This document shows, piece by piece, positions 18,303 to 33,066 of a stretch of 64,000 nt of DNA. The translations under genes were made by a program, and so were the position numbers. Within the stretch, counting starts at the first letter, position 1; each line of letters begins with the position of its first letter. Where the stretch lies: contig JADCLI010000009.1 in assembly GCA_016803235.1 (NCBI GenBank), positions 1 through 64,000 of the forward strand. The letters run 5' to 3'. Source of the DNA: Pimelobacter simplex. Lineage in GTDB: Bacteria > Actinomycetota > Actinomycetes > Propionibacteriales > Nocardioidaceae. The notes below the pieces were generated by a model that worked only from the letters and a program-made list of their open reading frames with translations, did no database searches and was not told the origin of the DNA.

Positions 18303-18968
18303 GTGTCGCTGCCAGCCGCGGTCCGCACCTCGTTGCGGGCCGCGGCTGACGCGTCCCTGGCCCCGGGGCAGCAGGCGTACATGAGGTCGGCGATGCCCTT
18401 CCTCGGGGTCCGCGTGCCGCAGGTGCGCCGCCTGGTCCGCACGCTCGTGCGCGACCTCGGGATCCGCGACCCTGCCGTGCTGGCCACCGCGGCCCGCGAG
18501 CTCTGGGACGACGCCACCCACCGCGAGGAGCGGTACGCCGCGGCCGCGCTCCTCGGCCTGCCTCCCCTCGAGGGCGACCTGGGGCTGGTGCCCTTCCACG
18601 AGCACGTCGCCCGCACCGGCGCCTGGTGGGACCATGTCGACGAGGCCGCCCACCGGATCGCCGACCTCCACGACGCGCATCCCGAGGAGACGGCCACGGT
18701 CGTCGTGCGCTGGTCCACCGACGACCGGTCCCTGTGGGTGCGCCGACTCGCGATCATCTCCCAGCTGGGCCGCAAGGACCGGGTCGACCTCGACCTGCTC
18801 GCCACCGTGCTCGAGCCCAACCTCGCCGACCGCGAGTTCTTCATCCGCAAGGCCGTCGGCTGGTCCCTGCGCGAGGCCGCGAAGGTGCATCCCGACTGGG
18901 TGCGCGCGTACGCCGCCGGCCACGAGCTGAGCCCGCTGAGCAGGCGCGAGGCCCTCAAGCACCTGTAG
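18303..18968 (+). CDS. DNA alkylation repair (AlkD-like) HEAT-repeat protein
   Basis: The 221 residues form a helical repeat protein of the AlkC/AlkD superfamily, whose members flip or remove alkylated bases. Visible hallmarks are MPFLGVRVPQVRRL near residue 30 and FFIRKAVGWSLREAAKVHPDWV near 180, where the family has catalytic Trp, Asp and Arg residues. The GTG start at 18303 is 13 bases after icd. No clear ribosome site is seen, so it may depend on read-through from icd. Confidence 0.87.
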   Translation: MSLPAAVRTSLRAAADASLAPGQQAYMRSAMPFLGVRVPQVRRLVRTLVRDLGIRDPAVLATAARELWDDATHREERYAAAALLGLPPLEGDLGLVPFHEHVARTGAWWDHVDEAAHRIADLHDAHPEETATVVVRWSTDDRSLWVRRLAIISQLGRKDRVDLDLLATVLEPNLADREFFIRKAVGWSLREAAKVHPDWVRAYAAGHELSPLSRREALKHL

Positions 18969-19023
18969 CGGGAGCGGGCCCCGGCCGCAGCTTATTCGGA
19001 GGCGACCTGTCGGCGCCGGAACA

Positions 19024-19029
19024 TACTCT
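19024..19029 (+). promoter_or_regulatory. -10 element of the fused ABC exporter gene (leaderless)
   Basis: TACTCT ends seven bases before the ATG at 19037. No ribosome site is present, so the message probably starts at or next to the ATG. Confidence 0.5.
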
Positions 19030-19036
19030 GGTCGCG

Positions 19037-22000
19037 ATGACCACGACGCTCACCCGCCCCGATGCTCGCGAGCGGCCCGCTGTCGGTGGCGACCCGGCGC
19101 GTCGCGTTGACTGGCGCCGCCTCCGCACGCCGGCTGCCGGCTTCGCCGTGGCCGCGGTCGCGCTCGCCGCGCTCGGGCAGGCGCTCGGCACCGTCGTCGC
19201 CGGCCGGATCGCCGACCACCCGACCGAGGCCCTGGTCGCCTGGCTGGCCTTCTTCGTCGTCGGTGCCGCCGCGGTCGACACCGCCGGCCGGGTCGTGTGG
19301 GCCGGGGTCGTCGACCGTGCCGAGGGCCGATTGCGAGGCGACCTGCTCAGCGCCGCGCTCCAGCAGCCGCTCGAGCACCTGACCGAGCAGGCCGTCGGCG
19401 AGGTGCTCGACCGGGTCGACGACGACACCCACGAGGTCGGCACCCTGCTGCGCCAGCAGATCTGGATGGCGATGCGCACCGGCTTCGCGTCGGTCCCGAT
19501 GTGGCTCGTCGCGGGCTTCACCTGGTGGCCCGCGTTCGTGCTGTTCCCCCTCGTCGGCGCCGTGACCGTCTGGGTGATGCGGCCGGCGCTGGTCGAGATC
19601 GCGCGCCGAAAGGTGATCGAGGAGGCAGCCTGGACCGACCACGCCGCCGCCCTCGAGGAGGGCGTCGCCGGGCGCGACGACCTGCGCACGAGCCTGGGCC
19701 AGGCGTTCGCCGTACGCCGGCTCGCGCAGCTCTCGGCCGACGTCCACGAGAAGTTCCGCCGGGTGCTGATGATCGAGGCCCGGCTCGCTATCAAGGTCGG
19801 GCTGCTGCTCCACGGCCTGCTCGCCGCGATCGCGATCTCCGGCGTCGCGCTGGTCGGCGGCGACCACCTCGGCGTCGCGCGGCTGGTCACGCTGTTCCTG
19901 GTCACGACGATCTTCGTCGGCCAGATCAACAACCTGGCCCACCAGCTGCCCGACATCCAGGCCGGCCTCGGTGCGGTCCTCCGGCTGCGCCAGCTGCTCG
20001 CCGTGGAGGCCGAGCCCGAGGGCGGCGCGTCGGTCCCGTCGGGCGCGCTGGACCTGCGCATCCGGCACCTCGACTTCGCCTACGACGAGAGCTCGTTCGC
20101 GCTGCGCGACGTCACGCTCTACGTCGAGCAGGGCCACACCCTCGCGCTCGTCGGCCGCACCGGCTCGGGCAAGTCGACCCTCGCCTCGCTGCTCTCGCGC
20201 GCCGCGGAGCCGCCGCCCGGCACGATCTTCCTCGGCGGCGCGGACATCACCACCCTCGACCTCCACGAGCTGCGCCGCCGGGTCGGGGTGGTCACCCAGC
20301 GCACCGAGATCCTCGCCGGCTCCCTGGCCGACAACATCACCTTGTTCGCCGACGTGCCGCGCGGGGAGGTCGAGGCGGCCGTGGCCGAGCTCGGCCTGAC
20401 CGACTGGGTCGCCGGGCTGCCCGACGGCCTCGACACCCTCCTCGGCCCGGGCGGCACCACGCTGTCGGCGGGGGAGGAGCAGCTGGTCGCGTTCGCGCGG
20501 CTGCTCGTGCGCCACGTGCAGGTCGTGGTCCTCGACGAGGCCACCGCTCGGATGGACCCGGTCACCGAGGCCCGCGTCGTCGCCGCCGCCGACCGGCTGA
20601 TCAGCGGCCGCACCGGCATCCTGGTCGCCCACCGGCTCAGCACGATCGAGCGGGCCGAGGCCGTCGCCGTGCTCGACCACGGGCGGGTCATCCAGCACGG
20701 CCCGCGCGACGAGCTCGCCGTCGTCGACGGGCCGTTCCGCCGGCTCCTGGCCGCCAGCGACACCGAGGGCTTCGCCGACGCCGACCTCGACGCCGTCGAG
20801 ACCGGCTCCGCGGTCGGTGGGCGCCGGCGCACCGGCGAGCCGCCGCAACGCCCCGAGGCCGGACCCGGCTCCTCGCTGGCACGCGGCACCTGGAACGCCT
20901 TCTGGGTGCGCCCGTGGTGGGGCGCCTGGTCGGTGGTGCTCTTCCTCGGTGGCACGATCTTCGCGCCCCTCGGCGCGATCACCGGGTTCGTCTGGGGCCG
21001 GGTCGTCGAGCGGCTCGAGGCGGGGGAGTCCACGCTCGCGCTGATGGTCGTGCTGGTCGGGACGCTGCTGGTCGCGCCGTTCCTGCTCGCCGACGCCTTC
21101 CGCCGCTACCCGCGCTGGTGGATCGAGGTGATGCTGCGCGTGCGGATGTCCGTGCTGCTGGGCCAGGTCCGCAGCCACCGCCTCCCGCGCACGCCCCCCG
21201 GCGAGGTGGTCGCGCGCTCGATGGACGCCGATCGCTACGCCCGGTACGCCGACCGCTGGGTCGACTTCGTCAACGGACTGCTCATCGCCGCGATCACCAT
21301 GGTGGCCGGTGGCACCTGGCTGGCCGGCGGCGTGCTGCTCGTCGTGATGGTCACCAGCGCGCTGGCCTCCTCGATCGGGCGCCCGATCGCCGGTCGTTCC
21401 GCAGCCCGCTCCTCGGCCGCTCGGGCCCGCTTCGGTCGCGCCGTCGTCTCGGCCGTCGAGTCGGCCCGCACCGTCAAGCTCGCCGGGCGCACCCCACAGG
21501 TGCATGCCCACCTGCGCAGGGTCGACGACGGCCGGGTCGAGGCGGCCGTGTTCGAGCACCGCGTGCAGGCCGTGCTCGACGGCGTCCCGATCGTGATGGT
21601 GCAGGTCGGCGTCGTCGCCGCCTGGGCGCTCTACCTGTGGGACGTCTGGGGCCTGGCCACGGCGCTGCTCGTCGCGACGGCGGTCAACGGGTTCGACTGG
21701 TTCGGCCGGGTCGCCGGGGCGGTCGTCACCGAGGCGCCGGGCGTGCGGGCCTGGCAGCAGGCCACCGCGCAGTTCGCCGGTGGCCGCGACCTGATGGCGA
21801 TGGCCGACGGGATCGACCTGGTCACCGGGGTCGCGCCCGAGCCGGCCGTGCCCACCCGGGTGCCGCTGCAGCGGCTCGAGCTGGCCGGCTACACCGCGGT
21901 CCACGACGACGGCACGATCGGCGCCACCGGCGTCGACCTGGTCGTCGAGCGCGGCGAGCTGGTGCTGCTGGTCGGGCAGGTCGGCTCCGGCAAGTCCAGC

Positions 22001-22546
22001 CTGCTGTCCTCGCTGGCCGGCCTGATCGACCACCGCGGCGCGCTGTGCTGGAACGGCCGGGCGGTCACCGACCCCGAGGCCTTCCTGCGGCCCGGCCAGG
22101 TCGCCCACGTCGCCCAGGTCCCGCGGGTGCTGTCGGGGACCTTCGCCGACAACATCGTGCTCGGTCACGACCGGGCGATCGCGCAGCCGGTGGAGACCGC
22201 CCGGATGGCCGAGGACGTCGCCGATGCCGGCGGCGCCGACGCCGTGATCGGCCACCGCGGCGTGCGCCTCTCGGGCGGGCAGGTCCAGCGCCTCGCCCTG
22301 GCCCGCGCGCTGGCCACCGACGCCGAGCTGCTGCTCGCCGACGACGTGTCCAGCGCGCTCGACGCCGCCACCGAGATCGAGCTGTGGGCGGCCCTGCGCG
22401 AGCGACACACCACCGTGATCGGCGCGACCTCGAAGCGTGCGGCACTGGCCCAGGCCGACCGGGTCGTCGTCCTCGTCGACGGCGAGGTGGCCGCGGTCGG
22501 GCCGTGGGCGGACCTCGCGGGTGACTGGGGTCACCTCGCCGGCTGA
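19037..22546 (+). CDS. Double-length ABC exporter (two membrane and two ATPase domains in one chain)
   Basis: The 1169 residues read as TMD-NBD-TMD-NBD, two half-exporters fused. The first ATPase has Walker A GRTGSGKST (about 373), a degenerate signature LSAGEEQ (about 475) and Walker B VVVLDEA with Glu. The second has Walker A GQVGSGKSS (about 978), a canonical LSGGQ (about 1078) and Walker B LLLADDVSS, where Asp replaces the catalytic Glu. So only one ATP site is fully canonical, as in asymmetric heterodimeric exporters. A short charged linker (about 580-620) joins the halves. The substrate is unknown; export of a lipid or drug is plausible. The MFS gene downstream has its own promoter. Confidence 0.9.
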   Translation: MTTTLTRPDARERPAVGGDPARRVDWRRLRTPAAGFAVAAVALAALGQALGTVVAGRIADHPTEALVAWLAFFVVGAAAVDTAGRVVWAGVVDRAEGRLRGDLLSAALQQPLEHLTEQAVGEVLDRVDDDTHEVGTLLRQQIWMAMRTGFASVPMWLVAGFTWWPAFVLFPLVGAVTVWVMRPALVEIARRKVIEEAAWTDHAAALEEGVAGRDDLRTSLGQAFAVRRLAQLSADVHEKFRRVLMIEARLAIKVGLLLHGLLAAIAISGVALVGGDHLGVARLVTLFLVTTIFVGQINNLAHQLPDIQAGLGAVLRLRQLLAVEAEPEGGASVPSGALDLRIRHLDFAYDESSFALRDVTLYVEQGHTLALVGRTGSGKSTLASLLSRAAEPPPGTIFLGGADITTLDLHELRRRVGVVTQRTEILAGSLADNITLFADVPRGEVEAAVAELGLTDWVAGLPDGLDTLLGPGGTTLSAGEEQLVAFARLLVRHVQVVVLDEATARMDPVTEARVVAAADRLISGRTGILVAHRLSTIERAEAVAVLDHGRVIQHGPRDELAVVDGPFRRLLAASDTEGFADADLDAVETGSAVGGRRRTGEPPQRPEAGPGSSLARGTWNAFWVRPWWGAWSVVLFLGGTIFAPLGAITGFVWGRVVERLEAGESTLALMVVLVGTLLVAPFLLADAFRRYPRWWIEVMLRVRMSVLLGQVRSHRLPRTPPGEVVARSMDADRYARYADRWVDFVNGLLIAAITMVAGGTWLAGGVLLVVMVTSALASSIGRPIAGRSAARSSAARARFGRAVVSAVESARTVKLAGRTPQVHAHLRRVDDGRVEAAVFEHRVQAVLDGVPIVMVQVGVVAAWALYLWDVWGLATALLVATAVNGFDWFGRVAGAVVTEAPGVRAWQQATAQFAGGRDLMAMADGIDLVTGVAPEPAVPTRVPLQRLELAGYTAVHDDGTIGATGVDLVVERGELVLLVGQVGSGKSSLLSSLAGLIDHRGALCWNGRAVTDPEAFLRPGQVAHVAQVPRVLSGTFADNIVLGHDRAIAQPVETARMAEDVADAGGADAVIGHRGVRLSGGQVQRLALARALATDAELLLADDVSSALDAATEIELWAALRERHTTVIGATSKRAALAQADRVVVLVDGEVAAVGPWADLAGDWGHLAG

Positions 22547-22596
22547 GTCCCGCGGAGACGTCCGACGTCCCGGAATAGCCGCGGGTGGCGGCCGGT

Positions 22597-22602
22597 TAGC
22601 AT
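22597..22602 (+). promoter_or_regulatory. -10 element of the MFS gene (leaderless)
   Basis: TAGCAT is followed by only five C residues and then the GTG at 22608. There is no ribosome site. Confidence 0.5.
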
Positions 22603-22607
22603 CCCCC

Positions 22608-24974
<2,367 letters not shown>

Positions 24975-24975
<1 letters not shown>

Positions 24976-25481
24976 TGCCGGTGATCGGCGTCGCCGTCGC
25001 CATCCCGGAGCCCTGGGCCACCGAGCTGGTCGACTACCGGCTCCGGATCGGTGACCCCACGGCCGAGGGCGTCCCGAGCCACATCACCCTGATCCCGCCC
25101 ACCGAGGTGGACGGCGACCTCGCCGCGATCGAGGCCCATCTCGCCGTCGCGGCGACCGAGGTGGCGCCGTTCCGGGTGCACCTGCGCGGAACGGGTACCT
25201 TCCGGCCCGTGTCGCCCGTGGTGTTCGTCAGCCTCGCCGAGGGAATCTCCCAGTGCGAGCAGCTCGCCGACGCCGTACGACGGGGGCCGCTCGCCGTCGA
25301 GCTGCACTACCCCTACCACCCGCACGTCACCGTCGCCCACCACCTCGACGACCCGACCCTGGACCGGGCGTTCGACGACCTGGCCGGCTTCGACTGCGCC
25401 TTCGACGTCGTCGACTTCCACCTGTACGTGCACCACGAGCAGGAGGGCTGGCGCTCGACGCGCACCTTCCCGCTCGGCTGA
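24975..25481 (+). CDS. 2'-5' RNA ligase family / cyclic phosphodiesterase-like protein
   Basis: This 168-residue 2H phosphoesterase has the two HxTx motifs of the family: HITL at 36-39 and HVTV at 117-120. Members act on 2'-5' bonds or cyclic phosphates of RNA, but the real substrate in bacteria is mostly unknown. The ATG overlaps the trpS stop by one base, so translation is coupled. Tight linkage with a tRNA synthetase fits an RNA-processing role. Confidence 0.88.
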
Positions 25482-25499
25482 CCCGGACCGGAGGCTCCC

Positions 25500-26561
25500 A
25501 TGAAGCTCGTCGAACGCGCGAAGGCGAAGGTCACCGAGCTGCGTGAGCGGTGGCCGGTGGTCGACCACGCGGTGCGCACCCAGGAGCACTACAGCGCCGT
25601 GCAGGGCAGCCAGCAGGCCGGCGGCGTCACCTACTTCGGCTTCCTGTCCGTCTTCCCGATCCTGGCCCTCGCCTTCTTCGTGGTCGGCTGGATCGCCCAC
25701 GTCTACCCCGACGCCCAGGACACCCTCGTCAAGGCCATCGACGAGGTGCTGCCCGGCCTGGTCGGCAGCGGCGACGGGCAGGTCGACCTCACCGACATCC
25801 AGGACGCCGCCGGGACGGTGGGGATCATCGGTCTCGTCGGTGTGCTGTACGCCGGGCTCGGCTGGCTGTCCTCGGTCCAGTCGGCGCTGACGGTGCTGTT
25901 CGACATGCCCACCCGGCTGCGCCCGAGCTTCGTCATGGGCAAGGTCCGCGACCTGGTCACGCTCGCCGTCCTCGGTGTCGTGCTCTTCTCGAGCGTGATC
26001 GCCTCCGCGGTGCTCACCCGCACCTCCCGCGCGTTGCTCGACCTGGTGGGGATCGGCGCCCGGCTCGGCTGGCTGGTCGCGGTGATCGGCGTCCTGCTCG
26101 GCCTCGCCGCCTCGGCGCTGCTGTTCTTCTTGATGTTCCGGATCCTCGTCGCGCCCGCGCTGCCCGACCGCGCGCTCTGGTCGGGAGCGGTGCTCGGCGC
26201 GCTGGGCTTCGAGGTGCTCAAGCAGCTCTCCGGGCTCCTGCTGACCGGCACCCGAGGGCAGCCGGCCTTCCAGGCCTTCGGCATCGCGCTGATCCTGCTG
26301 GTCTGGATCAACTACTTCTCGCGGGTGATCCTGTACGCCGCCGCCTGGGCCGAGACCAGCCCGCTGGGCCAGCGACCGCCCACGCCGGTCCCGGCGGCCA
26401 CGGCGATCGCGGCCGCCGCCGCACCGGCGCCGGCGGCCGGGGAGGCCACGGCCGGCTCGCGGACGCCGGGCCTGCTCGCCTTCGCTGCCGGCGGCGTCGC
26501 GGGGGCACTGGTCGCCCGGGTCGGCCGTCGTACCCCACGGTCTGGGAGACTGGGCAGGTGA
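25500..26561 (+). CDS. YihY/BrkB family membrane protein
   Basis: The 353-residue protein has six hydrophobic spans between about 45 and 285. The motif GGVTYFGFLSVFPILALAFF at about 41-60 is the YihY/YhjD family signature. An Ala/Pro-rich cytoplasmic tail follows. The ATG has GGAGG five bases upstream. YhjD has been tied to lipid A transport in E. coli, which does not apply to this Gram-positive; the role here is unknown. The next gene overlaps its stop (GTGA). Confidence 0.9.
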   Translation: MKLVERAKAKVTELRERWPVVDHAVRTQEHYSAVQGSQQAGGVTYFGFLSVFPILALAFFVVGWIAHVYPDAQDTLVKAIDEVLPGLVGSGDGQVDLTDIQDAAGTVGIIGLVGVLYAGLGWLSSVQSALTVLFDMPTRLRPSFVMGKVRDLVTLAVLGVVLFSSVIASAVLTRTSRALLDLVGIGARLGWLVAVIGVLLGLAASALLFFLMFRILVAPALPDRALWSGAVLGALGFEVLKQLSGLLLTGTRGQPAFQAFGIALILLVWINYFSRVILYAAAWAETSPLGQRPPTPVPAATAIAAAAAPAPAAGEATAGSRTPGLLAFAAGGVAGALVARVGRRTPRSGRLGR

Positions 26562-26974
26562 AGTTCGAGCGCAAGCACGCCATCCTGCTCCTCGCCGTCG
26601 CGGCCTGGAACGTCTTCTCCTTCGGCAACTTCGCCAAGAACCTCTACAACGCCTACGACGCGGGCGAGGACCGGGCCACCGGCTACTGGGTCGCCCACAC
26701 CGTGCTGATCGTCGTGAACTTCGCGATCGCCGGCCTGCTCGGCTCCCTGGGCTGGAAGGCGCTGCGCGCCTCGAAGCAGCAGCCCAAGGCCTGGGCTCGC
26801 CCCCAGGTCGTCGGTGAACTCGAGGGCCTGCTCGGCGAGCGAGGCGGCGTGGTCGGCGACCCCGCCGACCCGGCGCCTGGTGACCCGGGAAAAACACGCC
26901 GACCCGGCAGAAAGCAGCGGCTGCTTTCTGCCGGGTCGGCGCGAATCCGACGCCAGCTCCTGCCGGGTCAGTGA
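26558..26974 (+). CDS. SCO4848-like membrane protein with an abnormal C-terminal extension
   Basis: Residues 1-78 form a small two-span membrane protein ([18 protein letters not shown] and [20 protein letters not shown]), matching the SCO4848 family of about 75 residues found near trpS and sdh. The frame has no stop there. It runs another 60 residues through a terminator hairpin (26897-26941) and ends inside sdhB, overlapping its stop by seven bases. The extension is Arg/Gly/Pro-rich, so it is probably a lost stop and not a domain. The GTG overlaps the yihY stop, implying coupling. Confidence 0.75.
   Translation: MKFERKHAILLLAVAAWNVFSFGNFAKNLYNAYDAGEDRATGYWVAHTVLIVVNFAIAGLLGSLGWKALRASKQQPKAWARPQVVGELEGLLGERGGVVGDPADPAPGDPGKTRRPGRKQRLLSAGSARIRRQLLPGQ
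26897..26941. terminator. 45-base near-perfect palindrome, bidirectional terminator
   Basis: Twenty-two bases (26897-26918) are repeated exactly in reverse complement (26920-26941) around a single G. It lies between the converging SCO4848-like gene and sdhB and includes AAAG/CTTT tracts. It lies inside the extended frame of the SCO4848-like gene. Confidence 0.85.
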
Positions 26975-27711
26975 CCGTTCTTCAGCGCGGTGCGCAGGTC
27001 CTTGTTGAGCTGGGAGATCACGTCGAGCGGGATCTCCTTCGGGCACGCAGCGGCACATTCGCCGATGTTGGTGCAGCCACCGAAGCCCTCGTGGTCGTGC
27101 TGGCCGACCATGTCGACGACGCGCGACCAGCGCTCCGGCTGGCCCTGGGGCAGCTCGCCGAGGTGAGTGATCTTGGCACCGAGGAACAGCGAGGCGGAGC
27201 CGTTGGGGCACGCCGCGACGCACGCGCCGCAGCCGATGCAGGTCGCGACGTTGAACGCCCGCATCGCCTTGTCGCGCGGAGCCGGCACCGAGTTGGCCTC
27301 GGGGGCCGAGCCGGTGTTGGCCGAGATGTAGCCGCCGGCCTGGATGATCCGGTCGAACGCGGAGCGGTCGACGACCAGGTCCTTGAGCACCGGGAACGGC
27401 TCGGCGCGCCACGGCTCGATGGTGATCGTGTCGCCGTCGTTGAACGAGCGCATGTGCAGCTGGCAGGTCGTGGTGACCTCCGGGCCGTGCGCCTGGCCGT
27501 TGATCATCAGCGAGCACATGCCGCAGATGCCCTCACGACAGTCGCTGTCGAACGCGACCGGCTCCTCGCCGTTGGTGACGAGCTGCTCGTTGAGCAGGTC
27601 GAGCATCTCCAGGAAGGACATGTCGGAGGAGACGCCGTCGAGCTCGTAGGTGTGCATCGCACCCTGGGCGGCGGCGTTCTCCTGGCGCCACACCTTGAGA
27701 GTGACCTTCAC
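26968..27711 (-). CDS. sdhB: Succinate dehydrogenase iron-sulfur subunit
   Basis: SdhB passes electrons from the flavoprotein to the membrane quinone site. The 247 residues hold the 2Fe-2S cysteines C58, C63, C66 and C83. The two further clusters are in [12 protein letters not shown] (158-169) and [12 protein letters not shown] (213-224). The GTG at 27711 has GAGG seven to eight bases upstream and overlaps the stop of a 23-codon mini-ORF (GTGA). An inverted repeat can fold the start codon into a stem. It is the last gene of sdhCAB and ends at a strong palindrome. Confidence 0.97.
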   Translation of the reverse strand: MKVTLKVWRQENAAAQGAMHTYELDGVSSDMSFLEMLDLLNEQLVTNGEEPVAFDSDCREGICGMCSLMINGQAHGPEVTTTCQLHMRSFNDGDTITIEPWRAEPFPVLKDLVVDRSAFDRIIQAGGYISANTGSAPEANSVPAPRDKAMRAFNVATCIGCGACVAACPNGSASLFLGAKITHLGELPQGQPERWSRVVDMVGQHDHEGFGGCTNIGECAAACPKEIPLDVISQLNKDLRTALKNGH

Positions 27712-27775
27712 TTGTCGCCTCGCTTCGCGTCGGCCACAAGTGAAGTGGCTTCGCTGTACATCTTCGTTCGCTCGC

Positions 27776-27779
<4 letters not shown>
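27708..27779 (-). CDS. 23-codon mini-ORF coupling sdhA to sdhB
   Basis: A GTG overlaps the sdhA stop (GTGA at 27776-27779) and opens 23 codons. Their stop overlaps the sdhB start in the same way (GTGA at 27708-27711). GGAG lies six bases before the GTG. The same eight bases, ACAAGTGA, occur at both ends, and an inverted copy lies between them. It looks like a spacer inserted at a former sdhA-sdhB overlap that kept translation flowing. Whether the peptide itself matters is unknown. Confidence 0.45.
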
Positions 27780-29839
<2,060 letters not shown>

Positions 29840-29852
29840 GTTCGTTGGCCCC

Positions 29853-30569
29853 TTACTTCTCGATGATGCCGACGAGCACGGACAGCGGGACCAGCGAGAA
29901 GCCGCCCGCGACGACGATGGCGACGACCCAGCCGGCCGCGCGGGCGCGGGCCCGCGACGTGGCCGAGTTGGTGAGGCCGAGCGTCTGCAGGGAGCTGAAG
30001 GTGCCGTGGTGCAGGTGGAGGCCGAGGGCCACCATCGCCAGCAGGTAGATGACCGTCATCCACCACAGGTCGAAGGTGTCGACGACCAGGGCGTAGGGGT
30101 TGCTGCCGCCGGTGTCGCCGTTGCTCGGGTTGATCTTGACGATCGTGAAGTTGAGCAGGTGCCACACGATGAAGACCAGGATCGTGACGCCGCCCCAGCG
30201 CATGGTGCGCGAGGAGATCGACGAGCCGACGTTCTTCTTGGCGACGTACTTCACCGGGCGGGCCTTGGCCGCGCGGCTGGCGAGGATCGCCGCGCACGCG
30301 ATGTGGACGATGACGGCGACGATGAGGCCGACCCGCATGATCCAGAGGAAGCCCTCGTGGGGGAGCATCGGCTCCCCGAGCTCGCGCAGGTGGTGGGCGT
30401 ACTCGTTGAACGAGTCCTCACCTGCGAAGGCCTTGAGGTTGCCGTACATGTGTCCCAGCACGAAGCCGATGAACAGCAGGCCGCTCACGGCCATGAGCAA
30501 TTTCAGGGCGATGGTCGTGCGTGCTGCACGGCTGCCCTTCACCAGTTGGGGACGCGTCGTCGATGCCAC
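29853..30569 (-). CDS. sdhC: Succinate dehydrogenase cytochrome b subunit (single membrane subunit)
   Basis: SdhC anchors the complex and reduces menaquinone. The 238 residues form five spans. Conserved histidines in [28 protein letters not shown] and [12 protein letters not shown] are candidate ligands for two hemes, as in the B-type enzymes of Bacillus and Corynebacterium. The GTG at 30569 is chosen because the family start ([21 protein letters not shown]) begins there and a TAGCGT -10 ends eight bases upstream, implying a leaderless message. Upstream ATGs would add unrelated residues. Confidence 0.93.
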   Translation of the reverse strand: MASTTRPQLVKGSRAARTTIALKLLMAVSGLLFIGFVLGHMYGNLKAFAGEDSFNEYAHHLRELGEPMLPHEGFLWIMRVGLIVAVIVHIACAAILASRAAKARPVKYVAKKNVGSSISSRTMRWGGVTILVFIVWHLLNFTIVKINPSNGDTGGSNPYALVVDTFDLWWMTVIYLLAMVALGLHLHHGTFSSLQTLGLTNSATSRARARAAGWVVAIVVAGGFSLVPLSVLVGIIEK

Positions 30570-30577
30570 GGGGGGCC

Positions 30578-30583
30578 ACGCTA
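30578..30583 (-). promoter_or_regulatory. -10 element of sdhCAB (leaderless)
   Basis: TAGCGT on the minus strand ends eight bases before the sdhC GTG. Transcription should start at or beside the start codon. Confidence 0.55.
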
Positions 30584-30603
30584 CTCCCGCTACTGACCAG
30601 TAG

Positions 30604-30617
30604 GTGACCGGGATCAT
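30604..30617. promoter_or_regulatory. CRP/GlxR-like site at the sdhC promoter
   Basis: GTGA-CCGGGA-TCAT matches seven of the eight core bases of the CRP-family consensus GTGA-N6-TCAC. Its centre is about 41 bases from the inferred transcription start, the usual place for an activator that contacts polymerase. GlxR is known to bind the sdhC promoter in Corynebacterium glutamicum. Confidence 0.45.
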
Positions 30618-30631
30618 GTGAGATATGCACG

Positions 30632-30647
30632 TAAGGCAAGCCTTACC
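30632..30647. promoter_or_regulatory. DtxR/IdeR-like iron box upstream of sdhCAB
   Basis: TAAGGCAAGCCTTACC contains the perfect inverted repeat GTAAGGC-AA-GCCTTAC. It agrees with the DtxR/IdeR iron-box pattern TNAGGNNAGNCTNACC. SdhCAB needs three iron-sulfur clusters and heme, so iron control makes sense. It also lies upstream of the divergent oxidoreductase gene and could act on either. Confidence 0.55.
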
Positions 30648-30682
30648 CGCCAGTGGGAGTGCTGCGGACGGCACCCGGCGGT

Positions 30683-30721
30683 GATCACCGATGTTTATCA
30701 AACGATGGATCACTGATGTTT
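30683..30721. repeat. Direct repeat GATCACYGATGTTT in the FdhF-like promoter region
   Basis: GATCACCGATGTTT (30683-30696) recurs as GATCACTGATGTTT (30708-30721), 25 bases apart. The first copy overlaps the palindrome GGTGATCACC (30680-30689), and GTTTATCAAAC lies between the copies. This looks like a regulator binding array, perhaps for the LysR protein encoded at the far end of the oxidoreductase gene. Confidence 0.4.
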
Positions 30722-30754
30722 GACGAGGTCCGCGGGGCGGGGGACCCTGCAGGG

Positions 30755-33049
<2,295 letters not shown>

Positions 33050-33066
33050 GCGGCGCCGATCCGCGC

